From contig NZ_JAKCPW010000028.1 of NCBI RefSeq assembly GCF_021440085.1, forward strand, positions 1 to 40,066: a stretch of 40,066 nt of DNA, written 5' to 3'. A program made the translations under genes and the position numbers. Origin of the DNA: Dyadobacter sp. CY261 (GTDB taxonomy: Bacteria; Bacteroidota; Bacteroidia; Cytophagales; Spirosomataceae). Positions 7,718-17,001 of the stretch are shown piece by piece; the stretch's first letter is position 1, and the number at the start of each line of letters is the position of its first letter. The notes under the pieces were generated by a model. The model did not search any database. It was not told the origin of the DNA and worked only from the letters and a program-made list of their open reading frames with translations.

Positions 7718-10700
7718 TTATTTTACTGAGGAGTAAACAATTAAATAAAGATTTTGCTGACCTTCTTTTTTTGAGATGGGAACAGTGATGTCACCAGTAA
7801 TTGTGTCAACCTGAGTGTTAGTCGCAGACTCCAAACTACTGGGGACTTCTGACAAATCGAACAATGCAAATCTTAAGTTTTCACTGTCTTTAATCCGAAA
7901 AGGGAGCTGGTTTTTATTAATTTTCAAATTCTTTACTTCGCTACCGAGTTCCTGCCATTCCCTTGGGAAATCGTGGCGAACCGAAAATAACCTACTGAAA
8001 TTCCACAGGGAGACATAGTCATCATTAGTTGGCTCGGTTTCTAGTTCTTTTGCTGTATACTTAATGTGTAAGATGACGTCGGAAATTGTATTAAAATCAA
8101 ATTGCCGATCATCACTATTGCCCATCTGGAACGTCCATTTCGACGGTGCATCCAGGCTGACCCTTTCAAATGGCAGATATCTTTCGTCCCGAAAAGCAAG
8201 TTCAAAAACGCCGCTATCATTCTGGGCCGAACTTGTCGCAATAGAGTCGCCATTTTCATTTTTCAACGTGGCACCTATGGTCGTATACGGTCCCGCGATA
8301 CATGGCATTGAGATACTGATGGATTTGATCCTTCTTTTGTGATGGTGCACAAAATCCAGGTCGAAAAGCGCCTTATCCAAATGAAAGCTGCATGATCCCG
8401 CAACCCTCAGATTAATAACCGATAACGGAAAATACATGGCTAGGGAAACATGCTTGGTGAGTTCGTATTCCCTGGTATTTTTTTCAAGGAATGATTTTTC
8501 CATTCTGCGAAGATCAAAAGTAAGTTTTTCACCCACCAGCATTGCCTCGCTCAGACTGTTCCAGCCAACATAATTGATAAACCCGGGCGTGCTGCCTGCT
8601 TCAAGGTTCAGGTCTCTGAAATAACTTTGTTCCGCCTGTTTCGCCATTTCGTATGCCATCTGATAGGACTGAAAGTAGAGAGTAGACAGTTCATTCTGCA
8701 TCCAGTGATAGAGTTGCTGGTTGGAGAATTTTTCCCGCATATATGTAACAAGAGCCTGCGATTGTTCTATTTGCAATTCGTGGTTTGACAGTTCCTTTTC
8801 GGCTATTTGAGCCCTATTCTCCGATGCAAGTATCTGAATGGTTAATTGCTCTTTTTCTTTTTTCGCGCTGTCAAGTTGTAATTTCCACTCTTTATTTCTT
8901 CTTTTATAGCTGCCGACCAGACCTTCTTTGCTGGCCTCAAGGCCCAATTTCTGACTTAGGTAACTCTTAATTGACACCGAACCTTTCATTGCACTGGATA
9001 AATGTGATCCACCATAGGAACCTCCTATTGTTGGCGGACTGCCAATTTTGATATCGGGAATCAATGCGTATACGCTCGCCATTATTTCATTCAGAATCAT
9101 TTCGTCGTAAAAATATTTCTGGGATTCGAGCTTTAACAATTGATTGGACTCCTCGGCTATCAGCGTTGGTTCTTCATTTTTGTATAGTTCAGAATAATAG
9201 GATATTCTTTGTTCTACATTTTCAAGTTGCATACCTAGACTCTCAACATTTAATAATGCCTCGTCAACCTGTTTCTTTTTTATATCCCAAATAGCCTTTA
9301 AAACCTGCTGCTCATTGGACGATCTAAGCAAGGCTAACTCCTCCGAGTCTCTTTTTTCAAAGGCAACCAGCAATGCCCCACCCAATGATCTTACTTCACT
9401 CGCAAATTCCTGGGCTTTTTGAAGCATTACCTGAAATCTATATCGATTTTTCCGGGCGTTGGAGGTATCACTCAGGATCTGATCTAACGTCCGTCCCATT
9501 TTGGTGTCCTTCACCAAACCAGCAGGATCAATCGGAAGCTCAAAAAGTGGCAGCTTTCGAAGCATTCCTTCGATATTGAGGCTGTTCCTGATCTTATACA
9601 ATCGATCCGAAACAGTATCCCAATACCCTAATAATTTTGGGTTTCGGGGCGTGCAAAAATAGTTCATCTTGCCCGCGCCCTTGTTTGGAAACACGAATGA
9701 TCCGATTTCAACCAGGGCGTTACTAAATCCATCTAACGAGGTGTTAGATGAGTTTATTGGACTCGCGGAAGCAGCTGCTAATTCTTCTGCCAGACCAAGT
9801 TGATGCGAAAGCACCAGTGAATCAAATCGTTGGGTTTTCGGGTAAGCCCTGGGAGGAATAAGTTGAGGTCGTCGTCCTAAAATTTTGGCTGCCAGAATGT
9901 ACAGCATAGCAGCCTCATTGATAGACTCCATCGAATCCCTGCGAAAAAGCATATCAGCCCAATTGATCAGATTGTCCAAATATTTCATCACCGTGAATTT
10001 CATGTACGCCGTAACCCTCATTCTGGCTATGACATGTGGCTGGAAAGGATTGTTCTGCCATTTGTCAATCTGCTCCGTATCGGAATCGATAATGTCCTGC
10101 AAGGTGATGTTCCTGCTTTCTGCCTCTTTAAAAAATGGTGAAAATCTCCAAAATCGTTCCTTGCTCCCGCTTTCTCCTATTGTAGGATCAAACACGTAAT
10201 GAAACCATTTCCGGGCTTCATCAAATTTTTGGTTTTGGCTGAGCCTACAGGCGATTGAAATAGGAATGTGGAAAAACAGTTCCCAATTGTACATGGAATA
10301 AGCACCTTTGTAACTAAAGTCCATCTTGCCAAACTCACTTCGACCTCGCTCAAACTGAATGCCATTGGTATGCTCATATGCAGACAAAATTTCGGCACTC
10401 TTATTTAGATTTTGAGTATGGGAGTCTTCGCGAAGGCTGCCGGCCCAGAGATTGTCTAATCCCCCGGTGAACCTCTTTCGTATATCTATCAAATAAGGGT
10501 GATAAAAAATTTCCGAATCAAAATGAGACAAATGTGTCCTGACAGTGAGGAAGCCATAAAATACAAATCCAATTGTCATGCCAGGAGTTAAATTTGGCCT
10601 TAGAAGCATTGAATTTTGCGAGTCATTAAAGAAAACGGCTTCAGGGTCTTTGGTAAAGGGAAAATTAGGCTCTAAGGCGACAGACCTTTTTTTATTATAA

Positions 10701-13700
10701 ATTTTTGGAACTTTTAATAACGACAAAGCTTTGTCTCCTTTGGTATAAACAAGTTCATATATGTAATCAGGAGGGGACCCGAACCAATATCCACCCTCCC
10801 CAAATGTTGTAAGATTTCCCGTTGAAGATGTAGGAATAGCGAAAAGGAGATCTGTCTCATCTGAACCAATGCCAAAATATTCGGTGCTCAGATCGTTGAA
10901 AACGTCAGTAGCTTTCTGGACAGAAAATTGGGATGATCCCACACCTTTTGTTCTTATCCCGATGGCTGATCCTTCCTCGATCAAAAAGAGCCCGATCTCT
11001 TTTTTAGTTAGTGTTTCTAAAAGTTCGCTGGTTGAAGTTCCGATGGGCAGTTTCAAATATTCTTTTGATCTTTTTCTGGCCACCCATTTCCTCTGCTCAT
11101 ATCTGCTCCAAACCAACCTTAATTCGAAATAGGTTTCTGGCTTTTGGGTTGCTAATTGTGTTTGATCTGGTTCTGTACCCTCACCTTTAACAGAACTCAT
11201 CCGGATTGTATTGTCAGCTTCCTCAGTCTTCTTCATAAAATTAAACCAGAACAAATACAGTTCCCCATTCCAGACCACCGGCGTCATGGCGTCGCCTTCG
11301 ATGTCCAGGTCGACCTTTTCCCAGCCGGTCCATTCGCCAAATAATTGTTTTCTGTAAAAATATTGGCGAGGTTCGGAATAGGTCCTGCCGAAAACGTGTA
11401 AGGTCCCCTTTGCGTCCGGGTTAGCTTTCTCGTGATACTGGGCAATAATTTCAAGCTTGCCCACCGATTCCAGTTTATTGAAATAATCCTGAAATGCTTT
11501 TTCAGCATTCTCCGATGTCACTGCATTCTGGGATAGTTGCGTTTCGAACTCTTCGAAAAACGGTGTCTTGTTATCTCTCAGCTCGGGTTCGATCCAGTTT
11601 TCGGGATACAGGAATATCTTGCGGTTGGCCTCCCAAACGCGGTACCACTTCCGCCATTTGTTCCACTGGGCTGAGGCATCCGGAGGTAAATGAAGCTTCG
11701 CGGGCGTTGTGCCATCTGCTGGATTGACCTTCGGGTCTTCTTCCAATCCCATTAACACCCGTTCGATAAAAAGCTGAACGCTGCTGATTGCCAGTACGAT
11801 ACGGGAGGTTTGCATGATCGGCTGCATCTCGGGGTCGATAAGAAGCCGCTCGTAAAGTTCGTTCCTGTCCAATGCTTTCAGAATGCTTCCAAGCTTGAAC
11901 AGAACGAAATCGGTCAGAGCATCCCGCTGTTTTTGCCGAAGCAGGTCCTGAATGGGCTTTGCTACTTTCAACCATTGCGCTTCTGTATATTTAGCCTGTG
12001 CGGCCGACTTGACTGCGCGTACATTTTCTTTTTCTGCATTTGCAGCTAGTTCCTTTTCCGTGATCGTGTGGTTCGACGCCAGCTTTACAAGCAGACCAAG
12101 ATTTTCGGATTCATGATCACCCAATAGTTTTAGTAACTTTTCCTCCCGGATTTTTTCAATTTCCGAGTCGACATGGTTCGTTGAAAGGTTTTCTACGAAA
12201 CCGTTCCATTTTTTTGGCTCATTATTATAATAGTCGAAAATTTTCAGGATTTTGGTCCACTCTTTCAACGCGGGTACTGCAATATCGTAATCTGGTATGG
12301 TCGCATCCCCAGAAAAATTAAAAACTTTCGCTGTGGTCAGCCTAACGAGATGCTCCGGTTCGAAGGGTCGTAATCTTAGAAAGGCTATTTTACCATGCAA
12401 TGCATTTACAGCATTTTTAAACTCCTTGTCAACCTCCACAGTTAGGATATCCTCCTTCACTTTACTTCCTTGGGAGAACCCGGCAAATAAAAGAGCCCAT
12501 TGCTCTTCGGAAATCAATGAATTTATGCCAGTCTCTTTAAATGAGAATAACTCATTCAGATTTGTCGTGACTACTTTTTTCAGCGATTTCTCCCGCTGTT
12601 TTATAATAATGTTCTCAGACGAGTTGGGGTCATGATCTGCCATATCGAATACCTGCAGCCGGATGTTCCTATAACAATTTGTCACCTCTTCCTCATCCGC
12701 GAAGAAATTTGAAGTAACAATGTCATTGAACTTCTTGAAAGTTAAACCGCAGAACAGCAATTCGGCTGCAAACTCGACAACGTTGCCTAAAATTTCTACC
12801 GAGCCGGGTTCACCCGGAAAAAGATTCCATATCGCTATTATTTCATCCGCGGGAAATTGAAGTGCTTTTGAAAGTAACCCCGCTTTGTAACACGCTGCCA
12901 GGTCTATCAGGTCGCCCGCTTTGTCCTTTCCAACGATCGCAGAAACCTGCTCTTCGCTGATCTGACAAACAGAAGCGACGTATTTTTTATCAGCGGCAAT
13001 TTTAGCATAATTGAAGTCAGGGCCAGGGTCCTTAAATACTTTGGCGCCCAGTCCTACATTCCCGTAAGTTTTGTCAAACAGTGTCGGTATTGTGGGTTGA
13101 TGAGGTGCAAAGAAATCCTTGTAATCCTGGTCGTTGTCAACGCCGTTCAACAGAAACGACATCTCTTCAACATTCAGAGAAAGCTGATCACGTACCTTTT
13201 CGATCTTGTAGAAAGTGATGATAAGCAGCTCGTGGATGTCGAACTTTAATTCTGGCAATGCCCACATCATCCGGTCCAGATCATACATAGTCCAGCCGAG
13301 CCGCTTCCAAAGCCGGATGAAGCGGTAGATACGGTTCCAATGCGAGGGATTCAGTCCTATAAGCTGAAGTTCATCCAGCTTGGCAGTCGTAGGTTCGGTT
13401 CCTGGTTTATTTTCGATGGTCACATCCTGGCCGGGGAGGGTCCTTACAAACCGCGTGCTCAGCAATGTCAGTAAATCCCGGTAAGAGATTTCCGTCTTGA
13501 ATAGAAACAGGTCCACATTTTCGGACATGGCCTGCATCCAATTTCTTCCAGCTAAAGGCCGATCCAGCAATGCAAAATTTCCCAGGTCTTTATCGGTAAC
13601 ATTCTCGCTTTCAAACCCATAAAACCGATATAAGTTATTGGCGTCTGCGTCCGTGATAATCTTTGCCTCCTCCGGCGAAAGTCCGAGATAATCCGCAGCG

Positions 13701-16162
13701 ATAGCGACTTGCTTGTCCGGACTCTCCGGTGCATAATGGTCGATCAACTTGTACCTATCAACACCTAGGTGCCCCAGGTAAAGCCTTGTCTGCTCCCATT
13801 CCAAATTAAAGGGAAGACTGGCGGGATACACCTGCGATTTCAATGCTTCGTAGGCATCCGGATCGACATGTTCAGGAAAAACGGAGAGACTTTCCGCGGC
13901 GAGGGTGGTTTGGGAAGAAGACTTCTGTAGCGAATTGTGCTGAACCAGAGTCTCGAGAATTTCTATGACCAGGTCAATGTAAGGCAGTGTAGTGTTGGTA
14001 TTGTCGCAGGTAAGGTCAATGTAGGCAAGGTCGGGACGTCGGTTCAAAAGTGCTGAATAAACATCTTCCGCATTGCTTTTGAGGTATTGCAGGAGATCGA
14101 CCAGGTAAGCCGCGGGGCTGAGGATCGACATGCATTCGTCGCATTCGGCCTCTTCCAGGCTCCCGAAAAGTTCGGCCCAGGTTGCCTTAGCGCCGTTGCC
14201 AAGATCTATTGTTGCCGGGCTTCCGTCCGGGGCAGTGGAAGACCCGGTTACGGTCGTTTCAATGTCATTATCTCCCGTCATTTTAGCGTAAAAATTGAGC
14301 GTAGCCATTACCTTGGAAGTGGCTTGCTGCAAAATTTCAATCGCCTCGCTTTCCGGGACCGTCTTGATCATCTTCTCGACAAACACACGGGGAGCCAGAG
14401 GGGCAATGTGAAACGCGGAATGAAATCCCATTCTCTGGAGAGAATCCACCACCCGGTAGTCATTTTTGGCAAGCGGTAATAGTTTGGCCGTGCTCAGCAA
14501 ATGTTGCGTGAACCGGTTGCTGTCTGCCAGGCCGTCCAGGTTAAGCGATTTTTTGTCTCCCACCAGCATGAGGCTCATCGGCTGCTTGCCAAATTCAAAG
14601 TGTGGATTGTTCTTGAAAAATATCTGCCAGTCGTCCTTAAAAGTAGCCGCCGAATCAACCTGAATACTTTTTTGGAAATAATCTGTCGGAAAAAGGTTTT
14701 TGAGGCGCGTATGAAGTTCGATGGCGTAACTATCGACCCGGTCTTCCTCCTTCTCGTCTGTTATGTATTCAGGAACAGCCGATTTGCCGGAACTTTGGTA
14801 AGCCTCTGTCAAAAAACTTCGCCAATCCGCTGTTTCAAATTTCGTCAGCGCCCTAAGCTCCCTGATCTGGTGATTTGAAATCAAAATGCCCACGGTAGCA
14901 CTGGAATCCACCACACTGCCTACGGCGAAGACGGTTTTGGCTAAGCGAAGCTCGTTGGGCTTGCCACTGATCGACGCGATCTTACCGGTCCGTTCCCAAA
15001 ATGCATCCTGCGGGAAATCGGAACTGTTCCAAATTTCATGCATCAGGTCCAGCTGAAAACGAAAATCCGTGCTGGCGATCTGCATGTAATCCTGGTATGT
15101 TCCTCCGCTGTTAAATCTTTGTCGTAGGGCAGCCCGGTTTCTTGCTTCTTCGATAGCCGTTGCCAGTATTGCCAGATCCGGCTTTCTGATTTCCGGGATG
15201 TAATTTTGCCGGATTGCAGATTCGATCTGGTTTACAAGTTCCTGGGTTGGTTGAAGTAATATTTGGTCAAAGGACCTGGGAATGTAAGGAATGCGCAGCC
15301 ATGCGTAGTAAACCCATGTCATCTTTTTCCCAAGGTCTATTCCCATTTGCATGGAAATATTTTGATAAGCCTGCGACCAGAATTCGATCAGTTCCCTGGC
15401 GATACCCGTTTCATTGGACAGAAACCCGAAATCGTCCGTCTTATCCGTTTCTCCTTTTGTCAATGTTTCCGGACGAACATCTTTAATGATGGGCAGTATT
15501 TCCTGATCAATCCGCTCAAATTCACTGGTAGCATAAACGGGCGCTTTGTCCAGCCGGAAGTCGATCACCAGCTCCGAAGGGACATTATAATGGACCGAGG
15601 ATTCACCTAGTATATTCTTATCACTCACTACCTGGATATAGACATCGGCCGTATACTTCTCCGAAGTATCCTCAAACTTCGCCGGATTGTAAGTAATCAC
15701 ATATTTCCCATCCAGCCCTGTCACGGCCGATCCCAGCGATTGCTCCTTTCGGAAGTCCCGGTCAATAGCAGATACGTTCAGTTTGACGGCCGGTTTTCCG
15801 TCGGGGAGGGTTATTTTGCCACGGATGGTCCAGGTTGGGGGCGGAGTGACGGGTGGCGTAACGGGAGTATCATCCTGCTCAAACAGTCCAAAGTCTTTAG
15901 CTATCTTGTTTAGTAGGTCGGCAGTGGGCTGATCAACTACCAAACCAGCGGGATATTCTATCCGGTGCTCCTTTTGAAAGGACATTACGGCAGTCAAAGT
16001 TTGTTCCCCGGCCCGATTTTCATCAATTTCGTTCTGTGGTATTTGACGGATGATAGGCAACTTCGTGCGCAAAGCGAGCAGCACCCGCTGAAGATTTGCG
16101 ACCTCTTCGGACACTTCATTTTGTTTGATTGGGGTTATGGGTTTTAGGGTTGTGGCCGGCAT
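7718..16162 (-). CDS. Tc (ABC) toxin A subunit, pore-forming/translocation component
   Basis: A 2814-aa TcA-type protein. These form pentameric bell-shaped injectors that bind the target cell and push the TcB-TcC cargo across the membrane. Domains in order: a peptidoglycan-binding-like fold (about 15-95); a carboxypeptidase-regulatory/transthyretin-like domain (about 110-215; IRGKITLPDGKPAVKLNVSA); the VRP1/SpvA-like head with ECDECMSILSPAAYLVDLL near 670; long helical shell and neuraminidase-like regions; a conserved channel segment near 1970 (KFDEARKWFHYVFDP); a helical/coiled region near 2300-2480; and the C-terminal TcB-binding domain with SISMPCIAGPYTTIGATL near 2620. Photorhabdus TcdA1 is about 2500 aa; the excess is largely the two N-terminal domains. 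There is no signal peptide. It is the last gene of the locus. Confidence 0.95.
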   Translation of the reverse strand: MPATTLKPITPIKQNEVSEEVANLQRVLLALRTKLPIIRQIPQNEIDENRAGEQTLTAVMSFQKEHRIEYPAGLVVDQPTADLLNKIAKDFGLFEQDDTPVTPPVTPPPTWTIRGKITLPDGKPAVKLNVSAIDRDFRKEQSLGSAVTGLDGKYVITYNPAKFEDTSEKYTADVYIQVVSDKNILGESSVHYNVPSELVIDFRLDKAPVYATSEFERIDQEILPIIKDVRPETLTKGETDKTDDFGFLSNETGIARELIEFWSQAYQNISMQMGIDLGKKMTWVYYAWLRIPYIPRSFDQILLQPTQELVNQIESAIRQNYIPEIRKPDLAILATAIEEARNRAALRQRFNSGGTYQDYMQIASTDFRFQLDLMHEIWNSSDFPQDAFWERTGKIASISGKPNELRLAKTVFAVGSVVDSSATVGILISNHQIRELRALTKFETADWRSFLTEAYQSSGKSAVPEYITDEKEEDRVDSYAIELHTRLKNLFPTDYFQKSIQVDSAATFKDDWQIFFKNNPHFEFGKQPMSLMLVGDKKSLNLDGLADSNRFTQHLLSTAKLLPLAKNDYRVVDSLQRMGFHSAFHIAPLAPRVFVEKMIKTVPESEAIEILQQATSKVMATLNFYAKMTGDNDIETTVTGSSTAPDGSPATIDLGNGAKATWAELFGSLEEAECDECMSILSPAAYLVDLLQYLKSNAEDVYSALLNRRPDLAYIDLTCDNTNTTLPYIDLVIEILETLVQHNSLQKSSSQTTLAAESLSVFPEHVDPDAYEALKSQVYPASLPFNLEWEQTRLYLGHLGVDRYKLIDHYAPESPDKQVAIAADYLGLSPEEAKIITDADANNLYRFYGFESENVTDKDLGNFALLDRPLAGRNWMQAMSENVDLFLFKTEISYRDLLTLLSTRFVRTLPGQDVTIENKPGTEPTTAKLDELQLIGLNPSHWNRIYRFIRLWKRLGWTMYDLDRMMWALPELKFDIHELLIITFYKIEKVRDQLSLNVEEMSFLLNGVDNDQDYKDFFAPHQPTIPTLFDKTYGNVGLGAKVFKDPGPDFNYAKIAADKKYVASVCQISEEQVSAIVGKDKAGDLIDLAACYKAGLLSKALQFPADEIIAIWNLFPGEPGSVEILGNVVEFAAELLFCGLTFKKFNDIVTSNFFADEEEVTNCYRNIRLQVFDMADHDPNSSENIIIKQREKSLKKVVTTNLNELFSFKETGINSLISEEQWALLFAGFSQGSKVKEDILTVEVDKEFKNAVNALHGKIAFLRLRPFEPEHLVRLTTAKVFNFSGDATIPDYDIAVPALKEWTKILKIFDYYNNEPKKWNGFVENLSTNHVDSEIEKIREEKLLKLLGDHESENLGLLVKLASNHTITEKELAANAEKENVRAVKSAAQAKYTEAQWLKVAKPIQDLLRQKQRDALTDFVLFKLGSILKALDRNELYERLLIDPEMQPIMQTSRIVLAISSVQLFIERVLMGLEEDPKVNPADGTTPAKLHLPPDASAQWNKWRKWYRVWEANRKIFLYPENWIEPELRDNKTPFFEEFETQLSQNAVTSENAEKAFQDYFNKLESVGKLEIIAQYHEKANPDAKGTLHVFGRTYSEPRQYFYRKQLFGEWTGWEKVDLDIEGDAMTPVVWNGELYLFWFNFMKKTEEADNTIRMSSVKGEGTEPDQTQLATQKPETYFELRLVWSRYEQRKWVARKRSKEYLKLPIGTSTSELLETLTKKEIGLFLIEEGSAIGIRTKGVGSSQFSVQKATDVFNDLSTEYFGIGSDETDLLFAIPTSSTGNLTTFGEGGYWFGSPPDYIYELVYTKGDKALSLLKVPKIYNKKRSVALEPNFPFTKDPEAVFFNDSQNSMLLRPNLTPGMTIGFVFYGFLTVRTHLSHFDSEIFYHPYLIDIRKRFTGGLDNLWAGSLREDSHTQNLNKSAEILSAYEHTNGIQFERGRSEFGKMDFSYKGAYSMYNWELFFHIPISIACRLSQNQKFDEARKWFHYVFDPTIGESGSKERFWRFSPFFKEAESRNITLQDIIDSDTEQIDKWQNNPFQPHVIARMRVTAYMKFTVMKYLDNLINWADMLFRRDSMESINEAAMLYILAAKILGRRPQLIPPRAYPKTQRFDSLVLSHQLGLAEELAAASASPINSSNTSLDGFSNALVEIGSFVFPNKGAGKMNYFCTPRNPKLLGYWDTVSDRLYKIRNSLNIEGMLRKLPLFELPIDPAGLVKDTKMGRTLDQILSDTSNARKNRYRFQVMLQKAQEFASEVRSLGGALLVAFEKRDSEELALLRSSNEQQVLKAIWDIKKKQVDEALLNVESLGMQLENVEQRISYYSELYKNEEPTLIAEESNQLLKLESQKYFYDEMILNEIMASVYALIPDIKIGSPPTIGGSYGGSHLSSAMKGSVSIKSYLSQKLGLEASKEGLVGSYKRRNKEWKLQLDSAKKEKEQLTIQILASENRAQIAEKELSNHELQIEQSQALVTYMREKFSNQQLYHWMQNELSTLYFQSYQMAYEMAKQAEQSYFRDLNLEAGSTPGFINYVGWNSLSEAMLVGEKLTFDLRRMEKSFLEKNTREYELTKHVSLAMYFPLSVINLRVAGSCSFHLDKALFDLDFVHHHKRRIKSISISMPCIAGPYTTIGATLKNENGDSIATSSAQNDSGVFELAFRDERYLPFERVSLDAPSKWTFQMGNSDDRQFDFNTISDVILHIKYTAKELETEPTNDDYVSLWNFSRLFSVRHDFPREWQELGSEVKNLKINKNQLPFRIKDSENLRFALFDLSEVPSSLESATNTQVDTITGDITVPISKKEGQQNLYLIVYSSVK

Positions 16163-16219
16163 GGGGAAGTTTGATTCGAGACGTTTTTAGAAGTATTTAA
16201 TTAATTGATTGCTGCGGCG

Positions 16220-16867
16220 TTAATCATAGCATTTTGGATTCTTGTCCAGTTGAAAGTCTCTTACCCAACCTTCTAGGCCGTTTTCTAGTTTGATTTTGAA
16301 AAACAATGTATGAAAATGACCAATTTCCTGCTTATCAATAACGTAGTAGATCTTTTCCGGAATTTCGGTCGAAATTACCTTTGGATTTAGAGAAGTAGGC
16401 GTTTTTACAAGCTGGGATGCGAAATTAGTTTTGATCCAACACCGACTATGGTCTATTGCTTCGTCACTATGCGAGTCAGACATTTTGACGTTTTGTGAGA
16501 GTACAGATTTTGAGGCGTCGTCAAACAATTCTTTCAATGCGGGATCTGATTTTACTATTTGCGGGTTATCTCTTACTTTTTCAAGAGATGCTCTTACTTT
16601 CTCAATTTCAAGCTGGGTTTTGTTTTTGTCCAGTGCTATTTCTTTCTGGTCTTTGTTATAATCCCGAAAAAGGATTATCGCTACATACAATGCAGAAAAA
16701 CCTAGTATCCCCCAATAAATATTTAGGATAAGCTTGTAATTCTGCGTCTTGTGAAGGCCCGAGAAAAGAGGTGACCTAATCAAAATTCCGATTAGAACAC
16801 AAATAATGAGCAGGATCAGAGACCAATGGTCTCCTTTATCAACTGCGGATTTGATGCTGTCTTGCAT
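16220..16867 (-). CDS. Two-helix membrane protein with C-terminal SH3-like domain, embedded in the Tc locus
   Basis: A 215-aa protein. Hydrophobic helices lie at about 15-32 (WSLILLIICVLIGILI) and 45-67 (LILNIYWGILGFSALYVAII). A charged coiled-coil stretch follows (about 70-105; KNKTQLEIEKVRASLEKVRD). The C-terminal region (about 145-215) resembles a bacterial SH3-like domain with KLENGLEGWVRDFQLD. It lies between the TcB-TcC gene (134 bp upstream) and TcA (57 bp downstream), in the same orientation, so it is probably co-transcribed. Candidate roles are a toxin release factor (holin/spanin-like), an envelope anchor, or protection against the TcC tip. No family is recognised and none of these is proven. 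Confidence 0.8.
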   Translation of the reverse strand: MQDSIKSAVDKGDHWSLILLIICVLIGILIRSPLFSGLHKTQNYKLILNIYWGILGFSALYVAIILFRDYNKDQKEIALDKNKTQLEIEKVRASLEKVRDNPQIVKSDPALKELFDDASKSVLSQNVKMSDSHSDEAIDHSRCWIKTNFASQLVKTPTSLNPKVISTEIPEKIYYVIDKQEIGHFHTLFFKIKLENGLEGWVRDFQLDKNPKCYD

Positions 16868-17001
16868 GTTGGAATTGGATCTGTGGATGTTTGGTTTTTA
16901 GAGTTTTATTTAGTAGAACTGCACAATTCCTTCAATTTCGTCCTGTGTATTTGTTTGGCTGCGGACATGTGTAACGTATTGAGATTATTTTCTATCCATA
17001 G

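Noticed and set aside
11571..11975. Antisense open frames inside the TcA gene
   Set aside because: They shadow a strongly conserved coding sequence on the other strand and show no family features.
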